Assembly: GCF_947179515.1 (NCBI RefSeq)
Contig: NC_067485.1
Coordinates: 74,005,646-74,069,645, forward strand
Reading direction: 5' to 3'
Length of the DNA stretch: 64,000 nt
Origin: Apodemus sylvaticus
Taxonomy: Eukaryota; Chordata; Mammalia; Rodentia; Muridae
A model generated the notes under the pieces. The model ran no database searches. It was not told the origin of the DNA and was given only the letters and a program-made list of their open reading frames with translations. Made by a program: the position numbers and the translations under genes. Positions 1 through 10,235 of the stretch are shown here, piece by piece. Numbering within the stretch: position 1 is the stretch's first letter; every line of letters begins with the position of its first letter.

Positions 1-1130
1 AGCAATAGTATTCTTAGCATGCAGATTTCACACTTATTAAAAATACTGAATATTTGCATCATAGTCTGCTGATTAAAACTCTAAGATTTAAATCATGATT
101 AGTTTTTAATCACACAATAAAGAATTCACCTTGAGTATAAGAATTTCTTCCATTGTCAGTTGATGGAAATTCCCTCAGATATCAGTAAATGAAAGAGAAT
201 CTTGACGTCATTAGCCTCTCTAATTTAAAAAAAAAAATAAATTCAGCTTTTTAAAGATTGACCAAGAATTTCCAGAACAGAATTAAAGTCATGCAAAAAT
301 GGTGTTAATAAAATAAATCCCTGCTGATGAAGGTTCATTTTTACATGCTCCTAGAATTCTAAATCAAGTGAAATTCTTTGGGAAAATGCCTTTCAGACTT
401 GAACGGTTGTATCCCACACAAAGTGGAGGAGTTGGATATTTAATCAATGTAGCTACACAAATTGAGTAATTTAGGTACAAAGTAGATGAGAATAGAAGTC
501 TGGTGGAGGAGGTTTAATTATCTGATTTAGCAGAGGAGGTTGATTAAATCTACTAAATCATAGTCTGTTCTCTCTTTGCATCCAAATACAAAGAAACCAG
601 ACAAGGTTTTTTTTCTCCCCACTCTAAGAACTTTATCAGTTCCCTGTGTGACACAGAGGTAGGAGGGAAAACTGGCGAGTGCCATTTTGTTGTCACTATC
701 ATACAGACTGCTTTAATAATTTAGAAATTAATTGCCCTCCTGCCTCTAAATACAATTTTAATAGCCAATCTTCCACGTCTTTATATTCAGCCATGCTCCA
801 TCGAGGACCTCTGGAATCTTTCTGTTGAATCTTTCTAACTGGATGTTTCTCTCCATCTAAAGGGAAGAGCATTCCTAATTCTTGATTTCTCACAATGGGA
901 CTAACATCCTTCCCACCATCCGAGCTATAAAACCAAGTTTTGTCCCTCCTCAACCACTAGGCACTTTCAACAGTCAGTGAATCGCTATGCTCTAATAGGC
1001 ATCGAGCTCCTCCCTGTCATTCCTATGCCCTCGCCCCCCCTCGCCCTCCTCCCCACTCCCGTTGACTCCTGTCAGCTCATCAATTTACACTATCAGTTTT
1101 TACATGGACAAAAAGTACAGAGAGGATCAT
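1..1130. other. Unique AT-rich sequence, no gene seen
   Basis: I see no exon, SINE or LTR I can name. Bases 505-558 hold an imperfect tandem duplication of about 27 bases, each copy starting with a GGAGGAGGT or AGAGGAGGTT-like segment followed by a TTAAT-rich stretch. Bases 1027-1066 are strongly C-rich. An 84-codon frame on the minus strand (953-699) matches no family I know and has no supporting signals, so I do not call it a gene. Confidence 0.6.
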
Positions 1131-1440
1131 GGGATGATTAGTGGTAATTGTCAACTTGACAGAATTAGCTGGGAGATAAGCCCTTGGGCATGCCTGGGGT
1201 GGATTATTTTATACTCACTGATCTGAGAAGACCCATCTTAATTGTGGTTGGGAGCATTTCTTGCATTGTGTCCTGGACTCAAGGAGGAGAGAACGCAGCT
1301 GAGCGCTTGCTGTCATTCTGACTGTGGACATGTGACTAGGAGCTTGAAGCTCCTGACTCTGTGACTTCACCCCATACACCACATCCTGGCACAGTAAGCT
1401 AAACCAAGCTTCTTGGTAAGCGAGCCTTCTGCCTACTACA
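1131..1440 (+). repeat. Rodent LTR-like interspersed repeat
   Basis: The stretch opens with the TGTCAACTTGACAG motif and continues through GGGCATGCCTGGGGTGGATTATTTTATAC-like, GAAGACCCATCTTAATTG and CTGACTGTGGACATGTGACTAGGAGCTTGAAG segments, an order I recognise from an abundant rodent medium-reiteration repeat. The CTGACTGTGGA..GTGACTAG block is shared with MaLR-type LTRs, so an LTR origin is plausible. The exact family is not settled; masking against a rodent library would name it. Confidence 0.5.
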
Positions 1441-1495
1441 GTGTACATCATGAGACTTTCAATTTATGCCTCATCTCTGAGACTTTCTTTATCCA

Positions 1496-1572
1496 TCTAC
1501 TCCTTCCTCCCTTCCCTCCCTTTCTTCTTCTTCCTCCCCCACCCCTTTCTTCTCTCCCCACCTCTCTCCTGT
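1496..1572. repeat. Polypyrimidine (CCTTCC/CTT-rich) tract
   Basis: About 75 bases are almost purely C and T with CCTTCCCTCCC and TTCTTCTTCTTCC blocks. It is a degenerate simple-sequence tract; open frames across it are low-complexity and not genes. Confidence 0.8.
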
Positions 1573-1579
1573 ATCCTAG

Positions 1580-1672
1580 ACTTCACTTTCGATATAGCTG
1601 AGGTGGGCACTGAGGTCATGATGCCCCACTTGCTGCCTCCCAAGTGTTGTGATTACAAACATGAGCCATGAT
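1580..1672 (-). repeat. B1-like SINE fragment
   Basis: Read on the minus strand the segment matches the 5' part of a 7SL-derived B1: the plus strand shows CTGCCTCCCAAGTGTTGTGATTACAAACATGAGCC, the familiar reverse complement of the B1 head with its A and B boxes. It is diverged and truncated. Confidence 0.6.
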
Positions 1673-1675
1673 AGG

Positions 1676-1828
1676 TTATTATTATTATTATCATTTTATG
1701 TATGTGTGACTTATTTCAATTTCTATCATCGTTGTTTTTATTATTATTGGTGTGTGACTTTAGTTATTGTTATTATTATTATTGTTGGTTTTATAATATT
1801 ACATATTTAGTATATGTATGTGTGTCTC

Positions 1829-1859
<31 letters not shown>

Positions 1860-1861
1860 GT
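1676..1861. repeat. (ATT)n-rich stretch and (TG)n microsatellite
   Basis: ATT/TTA triplets dominate 1676-1800. A TG run with TCTG and TTTG interruptions fills about 1815-1861. This is simple sequence with no other content. Confidence 0.85.
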
Positions 1862-3112
1862 TGAATGGGAGTGTGTACATACATGTAAGTCAGTGTACAA
1901 CTTTGTTAAGTCAGTTACCTCCTTTTACTATAGGGAGAAATTCCAGCCGAACTCTGATATCCAAGTTTGCATAACACACCCTTATACCTGCCATTTCTCC
2001 AGGTCCTGCGTTTGTCTTATTTTAAAAATAATCACTGATGTATTTTAAGTGAGAGTGTCATTAGACAAGGGGGTTTTATCTCACTAGCCAGTACCAGAGT
2101 TGTATGTAAAAGAACTGAGCAGAACTATGCCTGAAATTTTTGGGTTTCATTTATGATCATTTTTTCAAGTTCATTTTAGAATGTAATTGTTGTTAACAAG
2201 TCATCAGCAAACACAATGAAAACCAGCTAGACACGTTTTCCCAGGAAGATGAACACTGTAACATTATGCATATACCACACTTGGCCAGTTTTGCCAACAA
2301 GTCACTGATGCCTGTGTGGCCATAGCGGAGGACAGAGGCAATGCAAATCTCCCATGTTTTTGAAAGAGAAGACAGGAAACAACTTAAAAGGGAGAAGCAT
2401 TTGTTCTCTGCTTCTTCGTTCTAATCCCAAGCAGAAAGTATTTCTACCGAAATGAACGGGGCATGCAGCAGTTAGAGCGTTTGGAATTTAGCCTTTGATT
2501 TATTTCCCCTTTGATCTCTGATCATCATGGCCCACAGCAGGTATGAATTTTATTAACTTCATTTGCCATTAGTTCAAGAAGTTGTACATTTCCTCAAAAC
2601 AAACTCATTTTTTAAAAAACCCGAACGAATGTTTCGAGATTTAAAAATGCAAATATGTCAAAGCGTAGCTATATTCAGCAAATTCCTAGAATCAATCAAC
2701 CAAGAACAGAGCAGTTTCTTTTACTGAAGAGGGAAGTGAAAGGCTGAACATTGAAAGCAGGATGAAAATGCAAACGTCTAAGAGGGCTTGCAGCATCCGC
2801 TCGAGCCTCCTGTCTCGTAGGACTGCCATGGTTTAGTGAGTCCAATGCATAAATATAGATAATACTTCATGTAATAGAACTCTAGTTTTCCTTGCTATGA
2901 CATAAGACATCAAAACCTCCAGAAACGAATCTCAATTCACTGATTATTCTGGATCTGATTAAGTCATGATGATAATAATTTATTTGTTATAATCCTTTCC
3001 ACTTCACAAGATGCTCTTATGTGCCTTATCGTATTTTCGTACACATATAAACACAGTTCCCTAAAACATTAGGGAATGTGCATAATTAATTTCATTTTAT
3101 AGATTAAAAAAT
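1862..3112. other. Unique sequence; possible MIR remnant near its end
   Basis: There is no gene signal. The segment around 2990-3105 contains a CTTATGTGCCTTATCGTATTTT-like stretch and later TTCATTTTATAGATTAAAAAATAGG, which resembles a very old MIR on the minus strand, at low confidence. The rest is AT-rich unique sequence. Confidence 0.5.
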
Positions 3113-3306
3113 AGGGATAGGGAACTACCTCAGTCAGTAAAATATTTGTCTTGCAAACATGAAGGTTGGAATTTTATCCCCAGAACCCACCTGTAGAAGC
3201 CTGGAGTGGTGGTGCAAGCTTGCAGTTCTTGTGCTGAGGAGCTGGAGACAGGTGAGTTCTGAGGATGACTGTAACTAGTCAGCCTAGTCTGCTTGGTGAG
3301 GTAGAG

Positions 3307-3860
3307 CAATGGTTCTCAACCTTCCTAATGGTCTTAGGTAGGGTTTTACTGCTATGAGCAGAAACCATGATCAAGGCAAGTCTTATAAATGGCAACATTT
3401 AATTGGGCCTGGCTTACAGGTTCAGAGGTTCAGTCTACTGTCATCGAGGCAGAAGCATGGCAGCATCCAGGCAGGCATGGTGCAGGAGGAGTTGAGGGAT
3501 CTACATCTTTATCCAAAGGACATCAGGAACAGACTGGGCATCCTCAGGCATCTAGGAGGAAGATCTCCAAGCCCAAGCCCACAGTGACACCCTTCCTCCA
3601 ACAAGGCCACACCTTCTAATAGTGCCACTCCCTGGGACGAGCATATACAAACCATCACACTAATTCTACAACTTTTTAATACACTTCCTCAGGTTGTGGT
3701 GACCTCCAATAAAATTATTTTTGTTTCTACTTCATAGATGTAGCTTTTCTAGTTATGAGTTATAATGTAAATATATGTGTTTTCTGATGGTCTTAGGAGA
3801 CCCCTGTGAAAAGCAACTTGAACCCCAAAGGGGATATGGCCCACAGGTTAAGAACCACTG
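3307..3860 (+). mobile_element. URR1-like non-autonomous hAT (Charlie) element, itself interrupted
   Basis: It starts CAATGGTTCTCAACC and ends GGTTAAGAACCACTG, which are near-perfect inverted terminal repeats of hAT-Charlie type. The internal GTTGTGGTGACC..CCAATAAAATTATT..TGCT-like and CCCCAAAGGGG blocks match the rodent family remembered as URR1. Flanks read AGGTAGAG and AGGTGCAA, a decayed 8-bp target duplication (5 of 8). A younger element sits at 3330-3659. Confidence 0.75.
3330..3659 (+). mobile_element. Rodent LTR-like repeat inserted in URR1
   Basis: Removing this piece rejoins the URR1 consensus. The 5-bp word CTAAT occurs on both sides (3325-3329 and 3660-3664), consistent with a target duplication. 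The body (AACATTTAATTGGGCCTGGCTTACAGGTTCAGAGG .. CCACACCTTCTAATAGTGCCACTCCCTGGG) is an abundant rodent repeat whose library name I cannot give with certainty. Confidence 0.7.
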
Positions 3861-3945
3861 AGGTGCAAGGTGGTTGGAGACCCTCTCTCAAAAAAGATAG
3901 GGGTTGCCTGAGGAGTAGCATTAATACCTAAGGTTGTGTGCTGGC

Positions 3946-3947
<2 letters not shown>

Positions 3948-3993
<46 letters not shown>

Positions 3994-4002
3994 ACACACA
4001 CA
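3948..4002. repeat. (CA)n microsatellite
   Basis: About 27 CA units with a single ATA interruption form the tail of the B4 SINE before it. They probably grew from the SINE's CA-rich end. Confidence 0.95.
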
Positions 4003-6016
4003 GGAGGCCCTGTGTTCAGTGCCTAGTAAGAAACGATGAAGAGGCAACTGCTCCTCGTGGTGGGGGAGTGGTAGATACAACACTGTGGGACTTAGTGTTG
4101 CTTTTAAAGCCATGTACACATTCCTCCAGCAACTGGCATGTGACTGGAAACAGCAACTGTTGCTTCTCTGACTCTATAACTCACAGCTCTCTCTCGAGAC
4201 ATGGGTTCCCTTCACCCCAAACTATAATATGTTAAAAACTCTTGCTTTGACAAGCATCATGCAAATCTTAGATCAAGCATATAATTTCTTACAACATGAC
4301 CTATCAGAGAACCTTTGCTAACTTGTACGGGGATATAAGAAGGTGTCTTGATCTGTTGCAATAAGAATGGACTCAAGACCTGAGACAGCAAATAGCTATA
4401 CCAGCTCAGCATTAGTGTGCTCCCAAGATTTGAGAAAGCATGAGTTCTAATTGCTACTCTGCATTTCCTAGTTGATTGAACACGGGCAATTCATATTAGC
4501 TCCCTGAGTGTAAGTTTCATGCCTATGAAATAGAGATCCCAGGGCCAACTAAATAGAATGAATACAACTAAAGCCAGTATCAATGTTAAACATCCAACGG
4601 CTGACCATCAAGCATTAGGAGTGCTCCATCCACGAAGATGGGTCAAAGTCTTATTAATTTCCATGGGCCATTGGCCGGTGCTTGGATATAAAATACAATG
4701 TGAATCTCTCCTTGCTGACTAGAGTGGATGCTCCAGGCAGCAGAGAGCATTTCTGGTCCTGCAGGATGTGCATAGTCTCTACTTCCAAAGAATCACAACT
4801 GTCTTGGTGACACAGAGAAGGCTAGCAGGTCTCAAATGCAGGATGGAAGTCAATACTAAAGCAAACAACAGAGACGCAAAAGCTTGGCCACAGTTGCTAA
4901 GTCAAAGGTCTCCGCAGAAGAGAGGGTGTGAAAAGGCGAGGCAAAGCTTTGGTAGAGATTGTCATCTGACAGCTAGCAGATGAGGGACCCAGATCCCACA
5001 CATCAAAGGAAGCCCCTCCCACAAGTGTGGCTCCTCCCCCCACAGGTGATGTAATGGATAGCATGGTATCTGTCAATTCGTCCTAGCTTTAGAGGTGACA
5101 TAATCTAATGGAAGTCTGTATGATGGTCTTGCCACTACCCTGTAAAATGCCTTCCCCCACTAACAGGATTGCATTTAAGGAGTGATTAAAATAGGATGGG
5201 GTATGCGGTGCTTGTCTGGATGTAATCTAACCGGCACTATTCATTTAGTGGAGCATAATTACCAACTCTATAATTACACTACTCAAGAAAATTGTTTTAG
5301 TGATGGTTTTATTAGACTAACTTGAGACAATTTCTGTGCCAACATGAGCAGAACAAATGGAATTTAATTTCAAAACAGGGGCAAAAGAAGGTTACCCAGG
5401 AGAAGAAAAACCTCACAGGCTACATGACAGAGTTCAGAATTGCAGTGGAGCAGAGGGCACCAGGGAAGGGCAAGGCTCCCAGTGGGTGGGAGAACCAGGC
5501 ATCAAAACTTACTCATCTGGGTTTCCCTGGAGAGAAATAGAAGGGGAAGTTTGTAGATGTCAGCTCTTAGACTGTGGACCTGAAGTGATTCTTTCTTGCA
5601 TTTTTGTATAGGAAACTCTACTTCCCAGGCACTCCCCAGACCAGCCCCACGGGCACAACTCTGAAACGTGCTTGAAGTGCAAAAGCTTACATTCTCCAGA
5701 CTTTGAAGAGTCTGCCACCCTATACGATTTCCCAGCTGATCACTTGGCTGTCCCAATCTGAGGAGGCGAGTTTGTAGGTGTAGCCTGTAGATAGCCAGCT
5801 TGTAGTTGCTGGTTGAAGTTTTAATATCTGTGCTTACCTACAATATACATTCAATAACATTTAGAACAATGTAAACATAGTAACTATAAAGAAGAAAAAA
5901 ATACCTCCATCCCAACCATCTTGGGAGGATTGTTGACTCAAATTATAGTGATTTCTTTTCTAGGCTATAGGTAGGAAAACAATTTCACATTTTAAGCTCA
6001 GCCTATAAATAAAGCC
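4003..6016. other. Unique sequence with one MIR
   Basis: Apart from the MIR at 4425-4560 I see no repeat or gene. Short open frames (for example 4768-4983 and 5322-5611) have no recognisable product, no conserved motif and no splice or promoter context that I would trust. Confidence 0.55.
4425..4560 (+). repeat. MIR (ancient tRNA-derived SINE)
   Basis: The order is that of MIR: GAGTTCTAATTGCTACTCTGC, then CTAGTTGATTGAACACGGGCAA, then CTCCCTGAGTGTAAGTTTC and ATGAAATAGAGATCCC, corresponding to the consensus segments for the tRNA-like part, the GTGTGACCTTGGGCAA core and the CTCAGTTTCCTCATCTGTAAAATGGGG tail. It is heavily diverged, as expected for an element that predates rodents. Confidence 0.7.
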
Positions 6017-6198
6017 TTGTGCACCAGGCTGTGGTGGTGGGTGGTGCACACCTTTAATCCCAGCACTGCCCCCGCCAGAGGCAGGAAGATATCTATGAGT
6101 TTGAGGCCAGGATGCTCAACAATGCTAGTTTCAGAACAGCCAGGTCTACACAGAGAACCCTGTCTTGAACACAAAACCAAACAGAACAAAACAAACAA
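6017..6198 (+). repeat. B1 SINE
   Basis: It shows GGTGGTGGGTGGTGCACACCTTTAATCCCAGCACTG (the A-box region), AGAGGCAGGAAG, GAGTTTGAGGCCAGG, the GTCTACACAGAGAACCCTGTCTTG end and an A-rich tail with CAAA units. It is nearly full length and moderately diverged. Confidence 0.9.
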
Positions 6199-6515
6199 AG
6201 CACATATGCAAAATGGAGTGGTTTGGCATGTGCTAGTATTCTATCATAAGGGTGTGCAAATGCATAGATGAAACTTAACCATAAGTTTCGTCAATGTTGT
6301 CATAAGCATAGACAACCATTTGATAGCTTTTGCACTTAAACATTTTCCCATTATTCATAAAATTAGCATCCTAGAATATGAATCTATCTGAAATGTTTTT
6401 GTAATGACGATGTCTATTCATGATGTACTTTGAAATAAGATCAAGATCAAAAGAGGTAGTAGGATTCTTCATTTCCCAGAGGTCTTTTAAAAAATACTCA
6501 CTTTAATTGCCTTTA

Positions 6516-6518
<3 letters not shown>

Positions 6519-6551
<33 letters not shown>
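6519..6551. repeat. (TG)n microsatellite
   Basis: About 16 uninterrupted GT units lie at the 3' tail side of the following minus-strand SINE. Confidence 0.95.
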
Positions 6552-6555
<4 letters not shown>

Positions 6556-6700
6556 TCTTTGTGTAGGAATGCCCGTGTGAGTGCAGGTACCTGCAGAGAT
6601 CACTCTGGATCTCGAATTGCAGGGGGGTTGTGCACGGCCACCCAACATGGCTACTGTGACCTGAACTCCAATCCTCAGCAAGAGCGTAACTTCTAATTGT
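6552..6700 (-). repeat. B2/B3-type SINE, truncated
   Basis: The plus strand reads GAGTGCAGGTACCTGCAGAG..CTCTGGATCTCGAATTGCAGGGGGGTTGTGCACGGCCACCCAACATGG..TGAACTCCAATCCTCAGCAAGAGC, the reverse complement of the B2/B3 superfamily body. It is diverged and its head is incomplete. Confidence 0.7.
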
Positions 6701-6769
6701 GGTTACCTTCCAGTCCCTTTCCTCAAGCTTTATTGGGAATTATGGATCTAATCTCTCTTCCACCTCCCT

Positions 6770-6842
6770 GCCTCTCATGCACACATATGTGTGTGTGTTC
6801 ATGTATGTGCATGCATATGTGTTTCATGCATGCACATACAGA
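6770..6842. repeat. Alternating purine-pyrimidine (CA/TG/CATG) stretch
   Basis: The segment alternates purine and pyrimidine almost throughout, with ACACATATGTGT and CATGCATGCACAT palindromes. It is simple-sequence DNA with Z-DNA potential. Confidence 0.7.
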
Positions 6843-6916
6843 AATCAGAATTCAGAGTCAGGCAGCTTCCTCAATAACTTGCCACTCTATTTTTTTAATG
6901 GAGGAACTTCATGTTT

Positions 6917-7064
6917 CTTAGGATTTTATTTTTATTTTATGAGTATCAGAGACAGTATATGTGTCCGTGTGATGGTTTCAGATCCTCTGGAACTTGAGTG
7001 ACAGCAGTTGTGAGCTGCTGGTGTTGGGAATTGAACTCATGAGCTGCCATTCATCTCATTAAAT
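6917..7064 (-). repeat. B2/B3-type SINE
   Basis: The plus strand shows TTTTATTTTATGAGTATCAGAG, then TCAGATCCTCTGGAACTTGAGTGACAGCAGTTGTGAGCTGC and TGTTGGGAATTGAACTCATGAG, the reverse complement of the B2/B3 superfamily. Confidence 0.8.
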
Positions 7065-7345
7065 AACCGCACAGTTAATTCTTTGCAGGGCCATTTTATT
7101 GTATCATTGGAATTAGCAAAACTAATGTGCATGAAATGATGGGTGAACCTTGCAGCTAGACCCTAATGGGTTAACTTCTGCCTCTATTTCTAAGCTACAG
7201 AATGTAGTATAAATTATTGCCACCCCCTTTGGGGTCATAGTCATCTCGTTTATAAAATTGCATTAATAAGGTCTCCCTCCCCTAATTAACGATTACACAG
7301 AATAAGAGATATTGCAGTGCCAACACAAGTGAGAGGACCTAGGCC

Positions 7346-7369
7346 GGGGGGGGGGGGGGGGGGGGGGGG
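7346..7369. repeat. Homopolymer of 24 G
   Basis: Twenty-four consecutive G residues lie in otherwise unique sequence (7065-7468). Runs this long are rare and unstable, and they are a common site of sequencing or assembly error. Confidence 0.95.
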
Positions 7370-7468
7370 AATGGGATCCTGATACAATCCACTGCTGCTT
7401 TTCCAGATACACACATGGATCATGGATCCCGTGTTTGCCATTCATCAGCCGGCTAAAGCAGCAGCTTG

Positions 7469-7469
7469 C

Positions 7470-7516
<47 letters not shown>

Positions 7517-7518
7517 TT
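7469..7518. repeat. (TTTA)n microsatellite
   Basis: About 12 TTTA units lie directly against the 3' (left) end of the adjacent minus-strand L1 3'UTR fragment. They probably grew from its A-rich tail. Confidence 0.95.
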
Positions 7519-7735
7519 CATAATTTTTCATAATTTATTTTTTATAAAATGTTACATCCCAATTGCAGCCCCTCCCTCCTCTCCTCTTAGTCCTGCCCTT
7601 ACAGAACCTCTGCCCGCCCCATTACCAGCTCTCCTCTACAGAAAAAGGGAAGTCCAGCCTTGCATACCAATCACCCCTCCATGGGACATCTAGTCCCAGC
7701 AGGCAGCTTGGTTCTTAAGAGAACCAAAAATCATC
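7519..7735 (-). mobile_element. L1 (Lx-type) 3'UTR fragment
   Basis: The plus strand reads as the reverse complement of a rodent L1 3' end: TGTTACATCCCAATTGCAGCCCC, CTCCTCTCCTCTTAGTCC, ACAGAAAAAGGGAAG and CCTTGCATACCAATCACCCC. Only the 3'UTR remains, so this is an ordinary 5'-truncated insertion of an old lineage. Confidence 0.75.
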
Positions 7736-8013
7736 TTTGAGGACCATGTCTTTAAATGTATGTCAGACTCCATTTGGAGAAACTGAGCTTGGGTTCATGC
7801 ATCTCTCCTGTGAAACACAAAACATCAGGAAAGAAATTGCATCCATCCTAAGATCGCATTCACCAATGACAAGCCCCCAGCTGGGAGACCCACAGTGCCT
7901 AGCATCCTCCTTGTTGACAGAGGCCAGTGAAAGGTGCTCACTCAAGTTACAAAAATGATGCTCTTATTAAATTTCATCACACATGCTCATGCAGGCAGGA
8001 GGAAGGCAGCATC

Positions 8014-8030
8014 ACCTGCCAATGGCAGGT
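8014..8030. promoter_or_regulatory. 17-bp inverted repeat with two E-box/ZEB-like sites
   Basis: ACCTGCCA and TGGCAGGT face each other across a single A. The arms are perfect and each holds a CACCTG/CAGGTA core of the type bound by ZEB or SNAI factors. A regulatory role is inferred from sequence only. Confidence 0.35.
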
Positions 8031-8919
8031 ATCTTGCAAACAAATTAGTTATGAGACCTTGAGCATCTGGTCTGGGAATTCTTGCACTCATCTCCTCCTC
8101 GGTTTTCGGAACGTCTTACAACAAACACCGCCATCCCCCAAACCAGGAATGGAGCTGATACAGGAAAGAATGCCGGCTCACCAGCCTCCTCCCTTTGGTA
8201 TTCGAAACGCATTTGTTTCATCTACTGTGACATTCATTAAACGCAGGGAACAAGTAAACAAAATGAAACAGACCTCTGTCAGGAGCTCAGCTGAGCTGCA
8301 GAGAGCTAGCTGCCAAATGTGGAGGAGTTCATTACATCTAAGTTGGAATGAAAGAGCTAAGCCTTTAACCACTTACTGGGCTGGTCCAGGCAAGGGGGCG
8401 GGCTCACGTTGGGGGAGGCTGATGATGCTTTGTTGCATTTGGCTGTCTTAAGAAAGGGCAGGCTGTCTTAAGAAAGGAACTTAACTGGAGTCAGTTAGAT
8501 CAGAGCCAGATTGGGAGTGCTCTCTTTGTTGTGGCCTCATCAACAAAAGGTGTTTGAATGGATCCTGAGGCTAGGGGTAGGGATGGGGCTGTGAACAGGA
8601 CTACTAGGGAAAAAGCAGTGTGTCAAACCACAGGGCTGGGTGACAGGAGGGGAGTGTCTGTGGTCTCCAACTCATCCTCTTTTACTAAGAAGGCAGGTGA
8701 TCTGCAAAGACCTTGGTTGGAGGTCCAGGGTGGAGACAGGACACTAGATGAGGAATAAGGAATTGTATAAAGGTATTGCCCTCAGAGAAGCCAGAGCCAG
8801 AGTCCTTTCCCTTTAGACTTTAGGTGTGCTTCTCATGTACCAAGTCTGGTGTGGAGAGCACCTCTCTCCTCCACCCGTGAAGCTTTGAGGACAGACTTAG
8901 ACAATCTCTATAGTACTTA

Positions 8920-9110
8920 AGATTTTGACCTGGGAAGAACCTCAACCTTATTTCCTAGCTGTGTGATTGTGATCAAACTCCCAAAGTCCTCCAGTGCACC
9001 AGTTCCCTCATCCTGTAAATTATGCAGAATCGCTCATTCCAGACTACTGCAATTACTAAATTAACACGTGCAAAGTGCTTTTGTAAGTTTTCTTACAGAA
9101 TGTTAATGAG
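8920..9110 (+). repeat. MIR (ancient tRNA-derived SINE)
   Basis: MIR core order is visible: GACCTGGGAAGAACC, then TTTCCTAGCTGTGTGATTGTG, CAGTTCCCTCATCCTGTAAATTATG and a GTGCAAAGTGCTTTTG tail. Divergence is high but the blocks are in the correct order and spacing. Confidence 0.8.
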
Positions 9111-9239
9111 TTTGGCAGAAGTAGTAACTCTCTTTGTAGTGTTATGATATTAATGGGTGCATTTTCTTCCTTCCATATCTCCTTTATCTCTACTTTATTT
9201 CTTCTTTTGCTAATAAAGACAGGCTTTTATTAGGTGTTA

Positions 9240-9472
9240 CAAAACACACACACATACTCACATCCATACACATACCACATCCACACACACAGCACATATA
9301 CACCACACACATACACAGACACACACACAAACACACACACACATCACACACACTCACTACATACACCATACATAAACTATACACACATCACATACACACA
9401 CCACATACACATCACATACCCACATAAACACACACACCACACACACTATACATACATCACACACACATAGAC
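9240..9472. repeat. Imperfect (CA)n tract of about 230 bp
   Basis: CA units are broken by CATAC, ATCACA and TCACA variants in a fairly regular 9-12 base rhythm. Open frames on both strands here are Thr/His-rich or Cys/Val-rich artefacts of the repeat. Confidence 0.95.
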
Positions 9473-10035
9473 AGAGATGAGAGAACAAACATGCAGAGAA
9501 AAATACCCTTTGCAAATCAGAGGGCAAGCTGAATCCAGGGCTGGGGCTTTTCAAGTCCTTGAAAGGTCTTCCTCCCCTAATTCAGGGTTTGTCACTTTGA
9601 AGATCAGGAGAGCTGATTGGCCACAACTGTTGTACAAACATGTCCTTATCCAACCTTGATTGACCTACAATCATTATATCCTGATGCAGTCTTGAACTTG
9701 TTGACTCTGTCTACTAGAAGGAGAAAAGGCCCACGAGGCCTTTGTTTTAAGATGCTAAGCTTTTGTTTCAGGTCAGGAAAAAAAGCCCACCATCTCAGAA
9801 GTTCTCCGGCTTTATTACCTAGTGATATCCCCTACCCCAACCCTCTCTCTGTCTCTCTATCATGGAATCTGTGGACATTTTTGGACAATCCCACAAAAAT
9901 GGCCTAAGGGGAGCAGATTCTGATGTTTAGTTGTCACCTCAAAAAAGTGAAATTTGGATTTCAGTCTTCCTTAATTTTAGTGAATAAACAGATTTTATAC
10001 GTTCATTTCCTTTAAAAAGGTTATTTTATTACTTT
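9473..10035. other. Unique sequence, nothing recognised
   Basis: No repeat family, RNA gene or exon is evident. A pyrimidine-rich CTCTCTCTGTCTCTCT patch occurs near 9841. Confidence 0.5.
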
Positions 10036-10235
10036 TTAATTGTTTGGGTATAAGGTGAAGTGTGCATGTGAGTGTGAATGTGGGTGCCTGAGAGACCTGA
10101 AGGGGTGTTGGATGCCCTTCAGTTGGAGTGACAGCCAGATGTGAGCTACCCAAAGTGGGTGCTGGGAACTGAACCCAAGTCTTTCACAGGAACACTGAGA
10201 CCTCTTCCCTGCCAGGCGATACATCTAGCGCCCCC
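10036..10235 (-). repeat. B2/B3-type SINE, near full length
   Basis: The plus strand reads GTGCATGTGAGTGTGAATGTGGGTGCCTGAGAGACC, TGGAGTGACAGCCAGATGTGAGCTACCCAAAGTGGGTGCTGGGAACTGAACCC and GAGACCTCTTCCCTGCCAG, the reverse complement of the B2/B3 superfamily with its tRNA-like head at the right. Confidence 0.85.

Larger units (their letters stand above)
3113..4002 (+). repeat. B4 SINE, interrupted by nested insertions
   Basis: The left part (3113-3306) shows the tRNA/ID-like head (CAGTCAGTAAAATATTTGTCTTGCAAACATGAAGG), the CCCCAGAACCCACCTG box and a B1-like body. The element resumes at 3861 with AGACCCTCTCTCAAAAAAG and the B4 tail (CTGAGGAGTAGCATTAATACCTAAGG), ending in (CA)n. The 3307-3860 interval is a later URR1-like insertion. 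Confidence 0.75.
7736..9238. other. Unique sequence with palindrome and MIR
   Basis: There is no gene I can support. A 174-codon frame (7927-8451) has no recognisable domain or start context, and its composition follows the surrounding DNA. Bases 8443-8482 contain a direct repeat (GGCTGTCTTAAGAAAGG twice, about 19 bases apart). Other contents are listed separately. Confidence 0.55.

Noticed and set aside
699..953. 84-codon minus-strand frame that looks less biased than its neighbours
   Set aside because: I considered a retroviral or cellular pseudogene fragment but could not match it to a family. Too short to claim; a protein search would settle it.
7927..8451. 174-codon open frame in unique sequence
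   Set aside because: No family, domain or codon pattern recognised; it overlaps a palindrome and a short duplication and has no promoter or splice evidence.
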